From NCBI GenBank assembly GCA_029100605.1, contig JAQXPK010000106.1:1-34367 (forward strand): a stretch of 34,367 nt of DNA, in the 5' to 3' direction. Numbering within the stretch: the first letter of the stretch is position 1; every line of letters begins with the position of its first letter. Positions 6,577 through 14,927 of the stretch are shown here, one piece after another. Position numbers and translations under genes: made by a program. Source of the stretch: Bacillota bacterium. GTDB lineage: Bacteria; Bacillota; Clostridia; Oscillospirales; Oscillospiraceae. The notes beneath the pieces are model-generated. The model saw only the letters and a program-made list of their open reading frames with translations. It was not told the origin of the DNA and did not search any database.

Positions 6577-7845
6577 TCAATTCCGTCCGTTCAGGACGAT
6601 GCGCTTGCCGGGCAGACGGCGGATGATGCCCCGCAGCTCCAGCATGGTCAGGCTGGACAGGAGCTTTCCGGTACTTAAGCCTGTTTCGGCGATCACGTCG
6701 TCCACCAACCGCTCTCCACCTTCCAGGGCGGAGACGATGGCCTGCTCATCGGCGGACAGTGAAGCAGCCGCCGCATTTTTGTCACTATAAGCCGCGGACG
6801 GCGTCTTGTCAATGCCTTTTTTGACTAATTTTTTCTTAAGATTCTCCTCTTTTCGGGGAAGAAGCGGCTTTTGCGCCACTTTCGGAAGGGGTTTCTCGCT
6901 TTCCAGCGCAGCCTTTTTCACCTCGTCCGGGTAGGCCGTCTGGTGAACCGGCGCGGTGTCCCGGTGAATTTTGTCCGGAAACAGGGCTTCGTATTCGCTG
7001 AGCACATCCCAGCCGGAGGAGGCGACAATGGCCCCGTCCCGCAGCAATCGGTTGCTGCCTACGAAGGAGGGCTGGTCGATGTTGCCCGGAACAGCAAAGA
7101 CATCCCGGCCCTGCTCGGCTGCCAGCCGGGCGGTGATCAGCGAGCCGCTTTTTTCCGGGGCTTCCACCACCAGAACGCCGCAGCTCAGGCCGCTGATGAT
7201 CCGATTGCGCTTGGGAAACGTCCACTTTGCCGGAGGCGTTCCCGGGGCAAATTCGCTGAGGATGCAGCCGTACTCTGCCACATCCCGGAAAAGCGCCCGG
7301 TTGGAGACGGGATACACCACATCCGCACCGCAGCCCAGTACCCCAACCACGGGTGCCCCTGCGGTGAGTGCCCCGGACATCGCCATGCCGTCGATGCCGT
7401 AAGCCATGCCGGACACCACAATGCCCCCGCACCGGGCGATCTGATAGCCCATGCGCTTGGCGGTGGTCAGGCCGTAGGCCGAGGCCTTTCGGGTACCCAC
7501 CACGCCGATGACGGGATTGCCGTCAAAATCCGGGAGCTGCCCTTTGTAATATAAAACCACCGGCGGATCGGAAATGTTCTTCAGCCGGGCAGGGTAGGCC
7601 GCGTCCCGAAGAGTTACAACGTGGAGCTTTTCCCGGGCGCAGACCTCCCCAATGGCCTCTGCCGGGGCCAAATCCTTGTCCCGCAGAGCGGTCTTTGCCT
7701 CCTCGCTCAGCCCCTCAACATGGTCAAAGGCCTCGTTGTCGGCAAAGAAAATGTCCTCAGGGTCCTGAAAATGCTGCAATAGCGCCGCTTTTGCCCGGTC
7801 GCTGAGGCCGGGACGGTGGGCAAGCCATATCCAGTGTACCAGCAT
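6577..7845 (-). CDS. dprA: DNA processing protein DprA (Smf)
   Basis: DprA binds incoming single-stranded DNA during natural transformation and loads RecA. The 422-residue product has an N-terminal helical (SAM-like) part. The Rossmann core follows, with GTRKAS (117-122), SGMAYGIDGMA (145-155), FPKRNRIISGLS (210-221) and GSLITARLAAEQGRDVFAVPG. A linker rich in Lys and Ala (about 300-360) leads to a C-terminal winged-helix domain (about 364-420). The ATG at 7845 has AGGTGA 6 nt upstream. DprA is widely conserved even in bacteria not known to be competent, so its presence alone does not prove transformability. It sits in a string with topA, as in Bacillus. Confidence 0.95.
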   Translation of the reverse strand: MLVHWIWLAHRPGLSDRAKAALLQHFQDPEDIFFADNEAFDHVEGLSEEAKTALRDKDLAPAEAIGEVCAREKLHVVTLRDAAYPARLKNISDPPVVLYYKGQLPDFDGNPVIGVVGTRKASAYGLTTAKRMGYQIARCGGIVVSGMAYGIDGMAMSGALTAGAPVVGVLGCGADVVYPVSNRALFRDVAEYGCILSEFAPGTPPAKWTFPKRNRIISGLSCGVLVVEAPEKSGSLITARLAAEQGRDVFAVPGNIDQPSFVGSNRLLRDGAIVASSGWDVLSEYEALFPDKIHRDTAPVHQTAYPDEVKKAALESEKPLPKVAQKPLLPRKEENLKKKLVKKGIDKTPSAAYSDKNAAAASLSADEQAIVSALEGGERLVDDVIAETGLSTGKLLSSLTMLELRGIIRRLPGKRIVLNGRN

Positions 7846-7873
7846 TTTCTCACCTGTCTCTATCTATTGGTCT

Positions 7874-8623
7874 CTATTGCTTCATCTGCCACATGACGAT
7901 GGTCGCCGCCACGGCGGCATTCAGGGATTCACAGCGGGGGTTCATGGGAATGATCAACTCGCTGTCGGCGGCCTCCAGAATCTCCCGGCGCACCCCCTGA
8001 CCCTCGCTGCCGATGACCACCGCCATCTGCTTCAGGTCAGCCTGGCGCAGATCGGTTGCCCGGCTGCTCAGCGCCGTTACCGCCACGGGGATTCCCCCGG
8101 CGGCACAGGCGGCCTTCACCTCCGCCCAACCGGCCTGGACGATCTCTTTGCGGAAGACCGCGCCCATGCTGGCGCGCACCACCTTATGGCTGTAGGGATC
8201 GGCGCAGCCCTCCAGCAGCGTTACGTTCACGTCCAGCGCGTCCGCCGTCCTGAGAATGGTGCCCAGGTTTCCCGGATCCTGAATTCCGTCCAGCAGCAGG
8301 CTGCCCTTTTCCGGGGTAAAGCGCTTTTTTGGCGGGAGACGGCACAAAAACAGCGCGCCCTGGGGGCTTTCCATGGGGGAAAGGGAGACCATCACATCCT
8401 CCGGAACCCGGATGAGCCGCACCGTATCCGGCACCGCAGCCTCCACGCCGTCGGACAGGATCACCGTATCCAGTCCCGGATACCAGCGCACCGCTTCCGC
8501 CAGAAGCTTGGTGCCCTCGGCAGCGAAGAGCCCTGCTTCCTCACGAGCCTTCCGGGAGCTGAGCAGCTTGCGCACCTGCTGCAAAAGCGGATTTTTCCGG
8601 GAGGTGATTCTTTGCTCCGTCAC
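7874..8623 (-). CDS. TrmH/SpoU-family RNA 2'-O-methyltransferase
   Basis: The 249 residues form a short N-terminal substrate-binding domain (SpoU_sub_bind type) and a SPOUT methyltransferase domain. The three family motifs are clear: DGIQDPGNLGTILRTADA (about 131-148), VVIGSEGQGV (about 200-210) and the knot-forming IPMNPRCESLNAAVAATIV near the end. These enzymes transfer a methyl group from S-adenosylmethionine to ribose 2'-OH in rRNA or tRNA, and the target cannot be read from this sequence. The start codon is GTG at 8623, overlapping the ktrA stop as GTGA. No clear ribosome binding site precedes it, so it is probably translated by coupling. Confidence 0.92.
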   Translation of the reverse strand: MTEQRITSRKNPLLQQVRKLLSSRKAREEAGLFAAEGTKLLAEAVRWYPGLDTVILSDGVEAAVPDTVRLIRVPEDVMVSLSPMESPQGALFLCRLPPKKRFTPEKGSLLLDGIQDPGNLGTILRTADALDVNVTLLEGCADPYSHKVVRASMGAVFRKEIVQAGWAEVKAACAAGGIPVAVTALSSRATDLRQADLKQMAVVIGSEGQGVRREILEAADSELIIPMNPRCESLNAAVAATIVMWQMKQ

Positions 8624-9267
8624 AGCTTCTGCACTGCGCTCAGGGCGTAGTTATCCCCCAGCACCACCATAATATCCCCTTCGCCGATCCGGTAATCCGC
8701 GGCGGGAGAGACGCAGGTTTTCTTGCCGTTTTCCACGGCGATGATGTTCACGCCCAGCTTGGCCCGGACGTTCAGCTCGTTGATACACTTTCCAATCCAG
8801 CTCTTTGGTGCAGGGACTTCCAGAATGCCGTAGTCCTCGGAAAGCTCGATGTAATCCAGCACATTGTGGGAGAACAGGCTCCGCGCCAGCCGCTGGGCGT
8901 ACTCCTGCTCCGGAATCACCACCCGGTCAACGCCCAGCTTTTCCAGCACCCGGCGATGGGTCTCGTCGTGAGCCTTGCAGACGATATAGGGGACGCCCAG
9001 CTCCTTGAGATTCATGGTGATCAGCACAGAGGCCGCCAGGTCGTCTCCGATGGCGATGATGGCGCAGTCAAAGTTCCGTGCGCCCAGAGAACGCAGAACC
9101 TCCTTGTCCTGGGCGTCGCCCACCACGGCGTGGGTCACGTCGTTCGCCACCTGCTGCACCAGATCGCTGCGGACATCCACCGCCAGAACCTCGGCTCCCA
9201 GGCCGCAAAGACGCCGCGCCAGGGATCCGCCAAAACGACCCAAACCAATGACAACGTAAGATTTCAT
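8620..9267 (-). CDS. ktrA: Potassium uptake regulatory subunit KtrA (RCK protein)
   Basis: KtrA is the cytoplasmic ring-forming subunit that gates the KtrB channel-like transporter in response to ATP/ADP. In Firmicutes it usually also responds to cyclic-di-AMP at the C-terminal domain. The 215-residue product has the RCK_N Rossmann motif VIGLGRFGGSLARRL (residues 6-20) and the acidic end of strand 2 (VDVRSD). A TrkA_C domain occupies about 135-215. The start at 9267 has AAGGAGA upstream. It follows ktrB by 11 bp, which fits a two-component Ktr system. Confidence 0.93.
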   Translation of the reverse strand: MKSYVVIGLGRFGGSLARRLCGLGAEVLAVDVRSDLVQQVANDVTHAVVGDAQDKEVLRSLGARNFDCAIIAIGDDLAASVLITMNLKELGVPYIVCKAHDETHRRVLEKLGVDRVVIPEQEYAQRLARSLFSHNVLDYIELSEDYGILEVPAPKSWIGKCINELNVRAKLGVNIIAVENGKKTCVSPAADYRIGEGDIMVVLGDNYALSAVQKL

Positions 9268-9278
9268 TTTGTCTCTCC

Positions 9279-10658
9279 TTATCCGATCAGCAGGTTGGTC
9301 TCCGCGTAGCGGAACCGCTCCTCCACCCGGTTCCCGGCAAGGAACCCAAGGCTGATGGTCAGCACGCCAACCCGGCCGAAATACATATAAACAATAATCA
9401 AAATCTGCGCCGCGACACTCAAACCGGCGGTTCCCCCGGCGGTGAGACCGACGGTAGCCAGGGCGGAAACCGCCTCAAACAGGCCGTCCGTAAAGTTCAT
9501 GTGGGAGGTGGCGCTGATGAAAATACCGCCCACCATCGCCAGGGCGAACAGAAGAAAGGCGATGGTCATGGCGTTCTGCGCCTGCTCGTTGGGAATGGTG
9601 CGCTTGAAAGCGCATACCGAACTGCGGCCTCTGGCTCTGGCCCACATGGTCAGCATCAGCACCAAAAACGTCACGGTCTTGATACCGCCGGCGGTGGAGC
9701 CGGAGGAGCCGCCGATGAGCATCATCACGCAGGCGAAGCCCTTCGCTCCGTCGGTCAGCTTCGCCTGATCCACGGCGGCAAAGCCTGCGGTGCGCATGGT
9801 GACGGACTGGAAAAAGCCGTTCAGCAGCTTCTCTCCCACGGTCATACCGCCCAGGGTCTCCGGATTGTTCCACTCCAGCACACACATGACGCCCCAGCCG
9901 AGGATGATCAGCCCCAGGGTCATGAGCAGCACCAGCTTGGCGTAGACACTGAACTTGGAAAAGCGCCGCCGCTGGACGATCTCTTCCCAGACCAGAAAGC
10001 CCAGGCCGCCCACGATGATCAACGCCGACAGCGTCAGCAGAATCACGGGATCCGACTGGAAGGGGATCAGGCTCTGACCGGGGGCAATGGCGCCGAAAAT
10101 GTCGAAGCCGGCGTTACAGAAGGCGGAGACGGAATGAAAAACGCCCCACCTAAGGGCGGTGGGAAACCCAAACTCCGGCCAGAGCCGGAGCGTCAGAATG
10201 AGGGCACCGGCGGTTTCAATGGCGAAACTGCCCACAATCACCATTTTCTGAAGGCGAACCACGCCTTTGATGTCGTTCAGGCTCATGGACTGAGCCATCA
10301 CCATCCGCTGCCGCAGACCGATCTTTCTGCGCAGCAGAAACACGAACAGCGTGGCCACGGACATAAAACCCAGCCCGCCGATCTGGATCAAGCAGAGAAT
10401 CACGATCTGACCGAATCCGCTCCACTGGCTCCAGGTGTCGTAGAGCACCAGCCCCGTCACACAGGTGGCGGAGGTCGCCGTAAACAGTGCCGGACGAAAT
10501 CCACAGGAGATTCCGTCCCGGGAGGCCGTCGGCAGGGAAAGCAGCAGAGCGCCCGCCAGAATCACCACCGCAAAGGTCAGCGCGACGATCTGGGTGGCGC
10601 TGACGTGCTTGGGCCGCAATTTGTTCCACGAAGCCGATAGCTTTGCCCGAAGAGACAT
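9279..10658 (-). CDS. ktrB: Potassium uptake membrane subunit KtrB
   Basis: KtrB carries K+ (often Na+-coupled) across the membrane. The 459-residue protein contains the four pore-loop repeats of the Trk/Ktr/HKT family with their selectivity-filter glycines: ATSATCVTGL, VSAFCNAGFD, SVTMRTAGFA and VSALATVGLTAG. About eight membrane helices are visible. I chose the ATG at 10658, which gives MSLRAKLSASWNKL with AAGGGGG upstream. An in-frame ATG pair at 10697/10694 also has a GAGGAGA, but the predicted transcript start near 10705 would leave almost no leader for it. The gene is first in the minus-strand string that runs to rnc. Confidence 0.93.
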   Translation of the reverse strand: MSLRAKLSASWNKLRPKHVSATQIVALTFAVVILAGALLLSLPTASRDGISCGFRPALFTATSATCVTGLVLYDTWSQWSGFGQIVILCLIQIGGLGFMSVATLFVFLLRRKIGLRQRMVMAQSMSLNDIKGVVRLQKMVIVGSFAIETAGALILTLRLWPEFGFPTALRWGVFHSVSAFCNAGFDIFGAIAPGQSLIPFQSDPVILLTLSALIIVGGLGFLVWEEIVQRRRFSKFSVYAKLVLLMTLGLIILGWGVMCVLEWNNPETLGGMTVGEKLLNGFFQSVTMRTAGFAAVDQAKLTDGAKGFACVMMLIGGSSGSTAGGIKTVTFLVLMLTMWARARGRSSVCAFKRTIPNEQAQNAMTIAFLLFALAMVGGIFISATSHMNFTDGLFEAVSALATVGLTAGGTAGLSVAAQILIIVYMYFGRVGVLTISLGFLAGNRVEERFRYAETNLLIG

Positions 10659-10710
10659 ATATGTCCCCCTTCCCTGCAGGGACACCCCTGCCATCATACA
10701 TATCTCCTCT

Positions 10711-10738
10711 ATTATAACAGCTTTATATGCTTTTGCAA
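10711..10738 (-). promoter_or_regulatory. Promoter of the ktrB-to-rnc gene string
   Basis: On the minus strand TTGCAA (10733-10738) and consensus TATAAT (10711-10716) are spaced by 16 bp. Transcription should start near 10705, giving a leader of about 46 nt before ktrB. Confidence 0.7.
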
Positions 10739-10752
10739 GTGGCAATTCTGCG

Positions 10753-10821
10753 CCCGGGCAGTATCGTCCGGCTCGATCCAGGCTCTGGTTCACGCTCACC
10801 CGGAGGCGACCCCTGCCCGGG
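10753..10821. other. Unexplained structured element between ktrB and ade promoters
   Basis: A perfect 9-bp closing stem (CCCGGGCAG at 10753-10761, CTGCCCGGG at 10813-10821) encloses about 51 nt. On the minus strand the interior can form a second stem TCCGG/CCGGA and a terminal CCAG/CTGG hairpin. It lies outside both predicted transcripts, upstream of each -35 box, and has no clear coding content. I do not recognise a known riboswitch or RNA family. The rest of the 10739-10857 interval shows nothing further. Confidence 0.4.
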
Positions 10822-10857
10822 ACGGTTCCTGTTCACAAAAAGCATTTGGAAAAAACC

Positions 10858-10887
10858 TTGGACATCCCTTTCTTCCTGTGATATACT
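10858..10887 (+). promoter_or_regulatory. Promoter of ade
   Basis: TTGGAC (10858-10863) and TATACT (10882-10887) are spaced by 18 bp, about 29 bp ahead of the ade start. The leader is too short for a purine riboswitch. Confidence 0.7.
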
Positions 10888-10915
10888 AAAAAGAAAAGGG
10901 TGAAAGGGTGGTTTT

Positions 10916-12649
10916 ATGAGTTACACCGAAAGCTGGTCCGGGAAGATCGGTCGTAAACTGCTGAAAAAGCAGCACATCATCGACGTGGCCTCCGGACGGA
11001 AGAAGGCAGACCTGGTGCTGAAAAACGCGACCTACGTCAATGTGTTCTCCGGGGAGCTGGATACCCGGGACATCGCTGTGGCGGAGGGGCTGATCGTGGG
11101 TCTGGGTCGCTACGAGGGCAATGAAGAGGTGGATATGACCGGGAAAATCGTCTGCCCCGGTTTTATCGACGCCCATATCCACCTGGAATCCAGCTTGGTG
11201 TCCCCGGCGGAATTCGCCCGGGCTGTGCTTCCCCATGGCACAACCACCGTCATCACCGACCCCCATGAGATCACCAACGTCATGGGCACCGATGGCATCG
11301 ACTATATGCTCTGCGCCACCGAGGGTCTTCCGGTGGACGTGCAGTTCATGGTTCCCTCCTGCGTCCCCGCCTCTGCCCTGGACGAAAGCGGCGCGAACCT
11401 GGACTACCGGGACGTGGACAGCTTCTTTGATCACCCCAGAGTGCTGGGGCTGGCGGAAATGATGAATTTCCCCGGGGTCATCTCCGGCGACAGCGCGACT
11501 GTGTCGAAAATTGTAGCCTCTCAGGCACACCATAAGAAAATCGATGGACACGCCCCCGGCCTGTCCGGCGCTGATCTGAACGCCTACATTGCCGCCGGCG
11601 TTTACTCCGACCACGAATGTGCTGACATCGACGACGCCATGGAAAAGCTCCGGCTGGGTCAGTTCATCATGATCCGGGAGGGCACCGCCGCAAGGAATCT
11701 GGAAGCCCTGATGCCGCTGCTCAAGTCCCAGAAATACTATAGCCGCTGTATGTTCTGCACCGACGACAAGCATCCCAGCGATCTGCTGGAAAAGGGGCAC
11801 ATCGACTATATCTGCCGGGAGGCTGTCCGGCTGGGCGCCGATCCCATCATGACGGTGCAGGTGGCCTGCCTTCACGCCGCCCGGTACTTCCTGCTGAACA
11901 ACCGGGGTGCCATCGCTCCCGGGTATCTGGCGGACTTCGCCGTCGTGGAGGATCTGAAGGACTTCCACGTGGTGACGGTCTACAAGCGGGGCAAGCGGGT
12001 CTATCACGACGGCGTTGTAGAGGATTTCTCCCTGCCTCAGATTCCGGAGCACCTGGACAAACGGGCACACGACACCTTCCACCTGCCGGTGCTCACCCCC
12101 GCCGACTTTGCCAACGCCCGTCCCCGGGGCCTGATCGGCATGGTGCCCGGTCAGATTATTACCCAGGACTGCGGCTACGCCTCGGGAACCGATACCGCAA
12201 AGGACATCCTGAAAATGGCGGTGGTGGAGCGGCACAGGAACACCCGCCACATCGGCATCGGGTATCTGCAGGGCTACGGTTTGAAGTCCGGCGCGGTTGC
12301 CACCTCCGTGGCTCACGACAGCCACAATATCATCTGCGTGGGCGCGAACGACGCTGATATGGCCTTTGCGGTCAACCGCATTGCCCAGAACCACGGCGGC
12401 ATTGTGGTGGTGGAAAACGGTAAGGTGCTGGCGGAGCTTCCCCTGGAAATCGCCGGGATCATGAGTGACAAGCCTTTGGGCGAGGTCAACACCCTGCTGG
12501 AAAACGCCAAGGCAGCGGCCTACCGCCTTGGGGTGGGCAGGGACATCGATCCGTTTATGACCCTCTCCTTCATGAGCCTGCCCGTCATTCCCACCTTACG
12601 CCTGACCACCCGGGGCGTGGTGGATGTGAATACCCAGCAATACGTGTAA
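10916..12649 (+). CDS. ade: Adenine deaminase
   Basis: The enzyme hydrolyses adenine to hypoxanthine and ammonia in cytoplasmic purine salvage. The 577-residue protein belongs to the AdeC group of the amidohydrolase superfamily. The metal motif CPGFIDAHIHLESS includes H87 and H89. It is followed by HGTTTVITDPHEI and by the C-terminal domain typical of AdeC, with VATSVAHDSHNIICVGAND. Length is standard. AAAGGGTGG precedes the ATG. It is monocistronic, with its own promoter and a strong terminator, and is divergent from the ktrB string. Confidence 0.96.
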   Translation: MSYTESWSGKIGRKLLKKQHIIDVASGRKKADLVLKNATYVNVFSGELDTRDIAVAEGLIVGLGRYEGNEEVDMTGKIVCPGFIDAHIHLESSLVSPAEFARAVLPHGTTTVITDPHEITNVMGTDGIDYMLCATEGLPVDVQFMVPSCVPASALDESGANLDYRDVDSFFDHPRVLGLAEMMNFPGVISGDSATVSKIVASQAHHKKIDGHAPGLSGADLNAYIAAGVYSDHECADIDDAMEKLRLGQFIMIREGTAARNLEALMPLLKSQKYYSRCMFCTDDKHPSDLLEKGHIDYICREAVRLGADPIMTVQVACLHAARYFLLNNRGAIAPGYLADFAVVEDLKDFHVVTVYKRGKRVYHDGVVEDFSLPQIPEHLDKRAHDTFHLPVLTPADFANARPRGLIGMVPGQIITQDCGYASGTDTAKDILKMAVVERHRNTRHIGIGYLQGYGLKSGAVATSVAHDSHNIICVGANDADMAFAVNRIAQNHGGIVVVENGKVLAELPLEIAGIMSDKPLGEVNTLLENAKAAAYRLGVGRDIDPFMTLSFMSLPVIPTLRLTTRGVVDVNTQQYV

Positions 12650-12661
12650 TGGATACGAAAA

Positions 12662-12717
12662 CTCCCCTTTTGTGATCTGGAAACGGTACGTTCCAGACCG
12701 CGAAAGGGGAGCTTTTT
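12662..12717 (+). terminator. Terminator of ade, possibly bidirectional
   Basis: CTCCCCTTT (12662-12670) pairs with AAAGGGGAG (12703-12711), with an inner TCTGGAA/TTCCAGA stem, followed by CTTTTT. In the other direction the stem ends in TTTT, so it may also stop the converging MATE transcript. Confidence 0.85.
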
Positions 12718-12754
12718 ACTTGGCGGCTTGCTCCGGGGGACGGGGCGCGCCGCC

Positions 12755-14116
12755 TTATTCTGCTTTGGCGAACAGCTTTTTCCGTTTGCTCAAGTAGACG
12801 CTCATCAGGAAAATCACCATCAGGCACCAGGTGACCGGCTCCGTCATGCAGGTGCCGAGGAAGCCCAGCGTCGGGATCAGGAAGTTGGCGGAAAAAATCT
12901 TCATAGCCAATTCGATGCAGCTGGACAGCACCGGAGCTGTTTTTTGACCCATGGCCTGCATGGTGTTGCGGATGCAGAACAGCACACCCAGGAAGGGGAA
13001 CATGGTAAAGTGCATCCGAAGGCTCATTACCGCGTTGGCGACAACATCGGGGTCGGAGGTGCCGGTGGTGAAACGCACCAGCTGCGCGCCAAACAGGAAG
13101 ATGACGGTGCTGGCAAAGAGACTCCAGCCGATTTCCAGAAGGAGCACCTTCTTCAGAGTGGAGCGGATGCGGTCGAATTTCCCCGCACCCCAGTTCTGCC
13201 CAACAAAGGTGGAATTGGCAAGGGCGATGGTGGCCTGGGGCTGGATCATGATCATCAGGATCTTCCGGGACGCGGCGTGAGCGGCGATGATGGTTTCACC
13301 CAGCAGATTGTTGGCTCGCTGGAAAATGACGGAACCAAAGTCCACAAGGCAGGACATGAGCGCCATGGCAGAGCCAGTGGAGAGCAGATCCTTGATGATG
13401 CAGGCGGGCACCCGGAAATCCGCCTTTTTCGGCAGATACTCCCGGTAATGGGTGAACACGTACACGCCGCAGCTGACGGCGGAAACGGTCTGAGCCAGCA
13501 CCGTGGCGACGGCAGCGCCCCCGATCCCGAAGTCCAGCACCATGACAAACAGAACGTCCAGAAGGATGTTCAGAATGCTGGACAGAATGAGAAAGTACAG
13601 CGGCGAGCGGCTGTTGCCCATGGCCCGGAGGATGGCGGCGAACATATTGTAGCTGATGGTGACGATCAGCCCGGCGTAGATGATGGCAATGTAGGTATGC
13701 GCCTGGGAGAAGATGGCCTCCGGGGTGTTCATGAAGCGCATGAGCAGCGGCAGGAAGCTCAGGGCCAGCACGCTTAAGACCAGAGAGACGGCGAAATCCA
13801 GCAGCATCATCCCGGCGACGGCCTTGCGCATCTGCTCCCGGTCGTGGGCACCGAAGCGCTGGGTCACCACGATACCGTAGCCGTTGTTCAACCCGCCGGC
13901 GAAATTCACGATGAGGGAATACAGCGAGGCGGTGGCGCCGATGGCGGCGATGGCCTGGTCGCCCAGATGATAGCCCACCACCATGGTGTCCACCATGTTG
14001 TAAACCTGCTGAAACACGTTGCCGATGAGAAGAGGGACGGCAAACCCCAAAATCAGACGGAGGGGGTTTCCCTCCGTCATATCCCGTACCCGGGCAGCTT
14101 GTTTTTCTGTCTGCAT
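12755..14116 (-). CDS. MATE family multidrug/cation efflux protein
   Basis: The 453-residue membrane protein begins MQTEKQAARVRDMTEGNPLR and has two homologous MatE domains of about six helices each. The first helix reads LILGFAVPLLIGNVFQQVYN, followed by MVDTMVVGYHLG, the family's hallmark opening. Such proteins export cationic drugs, dyes or metabolites using Na+ or H+ gradients; the substrate is unknown. The ATG at 14116 comes one base after the stop of the FMN reductase gene, so the two are surely co-transcribed. A longer in-frame extension to 14314 lies wholly inside the reductase gene and is rejected. Through the operon it may be under the MerR-type promoter at 16160-16190. Confidence 0.9.
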   Translation of the reverse strand: MQTEKQAARVRDMTEGNPLRLILGFAVPLLIGNVFQQVYNMVDTMVVGYHLGDQAIAAIGATASLYSLIVNFAGGLNNGYGIVVTQRFGAHDREQMRKAVAGMMLLDFAVSLVLSVLALSFLPLLMRFMNTPEAIFSQAHTYIAIIYAGLIVTISYNMFAAILRAMGNSRSPLYFLILSSILNILLDVLFVMVLDFGIGGAAVATVLAQTVSAVSCGVYVFTHYREYLPKKADFRVPACIIKDLLSTGSAMALMSCLVDFGSVIFQRANNLLGETIIAAHAASRKILMIMIQPQATIALANSTFVGQNWGAGKFDRIRSTLKKVLLLEIGWSLFASTVIFLFGAQLVRFTTGTSDPDVVANAVMSLRMHFTMFPFLGVLFCIRNTMQAMGQKTAPVLSSCIELAMKIFSANFLIPTLGFLGTCMTEPVTWCLMVIFLMSVYLSKRKKLFAKAE

Positions 14117-14117
14117 A

Positions 14118-14753
14118 TTACCGGATAAAGTTGGTGAAGATGCCCGGCTCCTGCTCCGGCAGGGGAACGCCCGCCCTGTCGGCGGCCTGGCGGCAGCGGA
14201 GCAGATAGGCCATGTTCCGGGCCAGAGTGCGCATGGTGTACATGCCCTCCAGATCCTGGGTGCACTCTTCAGCGTTGGCACCGTGTACCATATTCCAATA
14301 GTTGGCGGAGACAATGGGCATCTGCAGCAGGGTGAAATACTTATTCATCTGGTCAAAGGCGGCGGTGCAGCCGGCCCGGCGGGCGCAGACCACAGCGGCA
14401 GCGGGCTTTAAGTAGAAGGCGCGGTTCTGATTGCCGCACAGCTCGGAATAGAAGAGCCTGTCCATAAAGGCGGTCATGTTGCCGCTGGCGGCGGCGTAGT
14501 GTACCGGGGAGCCGAAGACGAAACCGTCGGCTTCGTAGGCCAGCTTTCGGAACTGGTTGACCACGTCGTCAAAGACGCATTCCTTTTTTTCACTGCACTT
14601 GTGGCAGGCGATGCAGCCGCCGATGGGCTTGGCACCGATCCAGAAAATCTCGGCCTCGATGCCTTCCTTCCGGAGAGTATCGGCGACTTCCATGAGAGCG
14701 CGATGGGTAGTACCCTCCTTGTGGGGACTGCCGTTGACTAGCAGAACTTTCAT
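14118..14753 (-). CDS. Flavodoxin-fold NAD(P)H-dependent FMN reductase / iron-sulfur flavoprotein-like
   Basis: The 211-residue protein has the flavin phosphate-binding loop VNGSPHKEGTTHRAL (6-20) and the FMN-contact segment FGSPVHYAAASGNMTAFMDR. A compact cysteine cluster C47-x2-C50-x2-C53-x5-C59 matches the 4Fe-4S ligand pattern of archaeal iron-sulfur flavoproteins (Isf). It probably passes electrons between reduced ferredoxin or NAD(P)H and small acceptors; the physiological acceptor cannot be read. AGGAGG at 14761-14766 precedes the ATG, directly beside the palindromic element at 14770-14927. Its stop and the MATE start are one base apart. Confidence 0.85.
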   Translation of the reverse strand: MKVLLVNGSPHKEGTTHRALMEVADTLRKEGIEAEIFWIGAKPIGGCIACHKCSEKKECVFDDVVNQFRKLAYEADGFVFGSPVHYAAASGNMTAFMDRLFYSELCGNQNRAFYLKPAAAVVCARRAGCTAAFDQMNKYFTLLQMPIVSANYWNMVHGANAEECTQDLEGMYTMRTLARNMAYLLRCRQAADRAGVPLPEQEPGIFTNFIR

Positions 14754-14769
14754 TTTGAATCCTCCTGTT

Positions 14770-14927
14770 ATACTAAAACCTTATTAAAATCTTTAAATCT
14801 TTTCGGCCTGAATTGCGTCAGAATGCGTTATCTTCCTCGCTGGGCGTCAGCCCAAAACCGTCATCTGCCTTTTCTGGCACAATTCATCCACGAAAATCTA
14901 TTAAAGCTTTCAATCAGGTTTTAGTAT
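14770..14927. mobile_element. Palindromic MITE-like element
   Basis: The 158-bp interval has perfect 12-bp terminal inverted repeats (ATACTAAAACCT at 14770-14781, AGGTTTTAGTAT at 14916-14927). Inner paired segments include CTTTAAATCTTTTCG against CGAAAATCTATTAAAG, GAATTG against CAATTC, and a central TGGGC/GCCCA hairpin. It encodes no protein. It fits exactly between the reductase genes, ending in the aldo/keto reductase stop codon on one side and just short of the next ribosome binding site on the other. Transcribed, it would fold into one long hairpin that could reduce downstream expression. Confidence 0.6.

Noticed and set aside
10659..10799. Longer KtrB reading frame starting at 10799
   Set aside because: The extra 47 codons run through the predicted promoter and -10 box, and the family normally starts near MSLRAKL. 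The structured element at 10753-10821 explains part of this stretch better than coding.
10739..10857. Cyclic-di-AMP (ydaO-type) or purine riboswitch
   Set aside because: The conserved core blocks of either class are not visible. The structure lies upstream of both predicted transcription starts.
14117..14314. N-terminal extension of the MATE protein
   Set aside because: The extension lies entirely inside the FMN reductase gene in another frame. It is rich in Arg, Pro and Ser and has no membrane-protein character. The ATG at 14116 directly follows the reductase stop.
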